Shown here: piece by piece, positions 63,443-64,000 of the stretch | How the letters are laid out: each line of letters begins with the position of its first letter | Position numbering within the stretch: the first letter of the stretch is position 1 | Origin: Paenibacillus sp. FSL H7-0357 | GTDB lineage: Bacteria; Bacillota; Bacilli; Paenibacillales; Paenibacillaceae | DNA: 64,000 nucleotides | Assembly (NCBI RefSeq): GCF_000758525.1 | Contig: NZ_CP009241.1 | Location: 7,173,501 to 7,237,500, forward strand | Reading direction: 5' to 3' | The notes under the pieces: model-generated | Database searches by the model: none | What the model was told of the DNA's origin: nothing | What the model saw: the letters and a program-made list of their open reading frames with translations, nothing else | Position numbers and translations under genes: made by a program

Positions 63443-63552
63443 GATCAGTCACCTGCTCTCTATCAACTTCTACCTTATCATAATTCATGATGCCAAAAAA
63501 CATATTTTGAAAAAAAAGAAAAATATGTCGAACATATTACATTTGTAAATTT

Positions 63553-64000
63553 TCATTCATTCCTCTGAATCGACATTCCCGGAGGACTGTAACGCTGGCC
63601 AAGGACTCCCATGGCAAAAGTTATCCATTCCCGCGCGGCAAAGGACAAATACCGGTCTCTGCGCCAGATCATCCCCAGCTGCCAGGGAATAACAGGCTCT
63701 GTTAAAGGAATCACAGAGATTCTGGATCGGTCCATGTCACGGCAGATGGTCTCCGGCAGCAGTGCGATACCCATCCCGGCAGCCACCATCCGGCTAATCA
63801 GGTCCCACTGTGAACTCTCATATACAACTCTGGGCTGAAATCCGGCTTTTACGCATTCTGTTATGATCCGGTCATGCAGGGCAAAATCCTCGCGAAACAG
63901 CACAAACTCCTCCTCCGCCAGTTCTTTCAGAGGAACACTGTCTGTACCGGTCAGCCGGTGTCCTATCGGCACCAGAAGCTCCAGTTTCTCCTCTACAAAA
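63553..64000 (-). CDS. LysR family regulator, C-terminal part (cut by window end)
   Basis: About 149 residues of the effector-binding domain are visible, from VEEKLELLVPIGHRL to the stop at 63553; the helix-turn-helix lies beyond the window. Typical segments are EEFVLFREDFALHDRII and LISRMVAAGMGIALLPETI, as in CynR/CbbR-like LysR proteins. Its target is probably divergent from it outside the window. Confidence 0.85.
   Translation of the reverse strand, partial: FVEEKLELLVPIGHRLTGTDSVPLKELAEEEFVLFREDFALHDRIITECVKAGFQPRVVYESSQWDLISRMVAAGMGIALLPETICRDMDRSRISVIPLTEPVIPWQLGMIWRRDRYLSFAAREWITFAMGVLGQRYSPPGMSIQRNE

Noticed and set aside
1..64000. tRNA, rRNA, prophage or complete insertion sequence
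   Set aside because: No cloverleaf-ending TTCGA..CCA patterns, ribosomal RNA motifs, integrases, transposases or phage structural genes were recognised.

Overview
The window reads as chromosomal DNA of an endospore-forming, low-to-mid GC Gram-positive, most likely Paenibacillus. The reasons are strong AGGAGG-type ribosome sites, many GTG/TTG starts, a Spo0E-like phosphatase, a YesM/YesN-type two-component pair beside a sugar ABC cassette and GH43 glycosidase, SwrC-, BmrA- and YwcJ-like proteins resembling Bacillus, and an SLH-domain surface protein. No rRNA, tRNA, CRISPR array, complete insertion sequence or prophage was seen.

Layout. 0-4.5 kb: TetR regulator and SwrC-type RND exporter. 4.6-15 kb: molybdenum-cofactor genes (TorD-like chaperone, moaA, mobA) interleaved with a LysE exporter/MocR regulator pair, a TetR-SDR pair, and a BmrA-like exporter overlapping a two-component system. 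15-23.4 kb: YesM/YesN sensor-regulator, two sugar permeases, lipoprotein binding protein and GH43 enzyme, an oligosaccharide uptake and hydrolysis locus without its own ATPase. 23.5-30.3 kb: MFS carriers, glnS, DUF2164, GNAT enzymes and a MOSC protein. 30.7-41 kb: a redox/one-carbon stretch with a formate/nitrite channel, an SLH protein with a 25-unit repeat, water-forming NADH oxidase, formate-THF ligase, glutathione peroxidase and a flavin monooxygenase-like protein. 41-51 kb: VanY-like carboxypeptidase, DEAD-box helicase with a long glycine-rich tail, phasin-like/UbiB pair, ThuA-like protein, HemD and a chemoreceptor. 51-54.6 kb: Fur-family regulator divergent from a FAD/Rieske oxidoreductase, then an SDR and an IsdG-like heme-degrading enzyme. 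54.7-64 kb: MMPL exporter, MarR-controlled heterodimeric ABC exporter, a large HTH regulator, Spo0E-like protein and a LysR gene cut by the window end.

Most notable non-coding signals: (i) three GTGA-N6-TCAC palindromes before the formate/nitrite channel and two before the NADH oxidase, suggesting shared Rex or Fnr control; (ii) a 96-bp structured element present twice (34.95 and 47.55 kb); (iii) a 253-bp segment at 50.74-50.99 kb bounded by 16-bp perfect inverted repeats, like a MITE; (iv) a 65-bp tandem duplication at 9.9 kb; (v) a consensus promoter overlapped by a palindrome upstream of marR.
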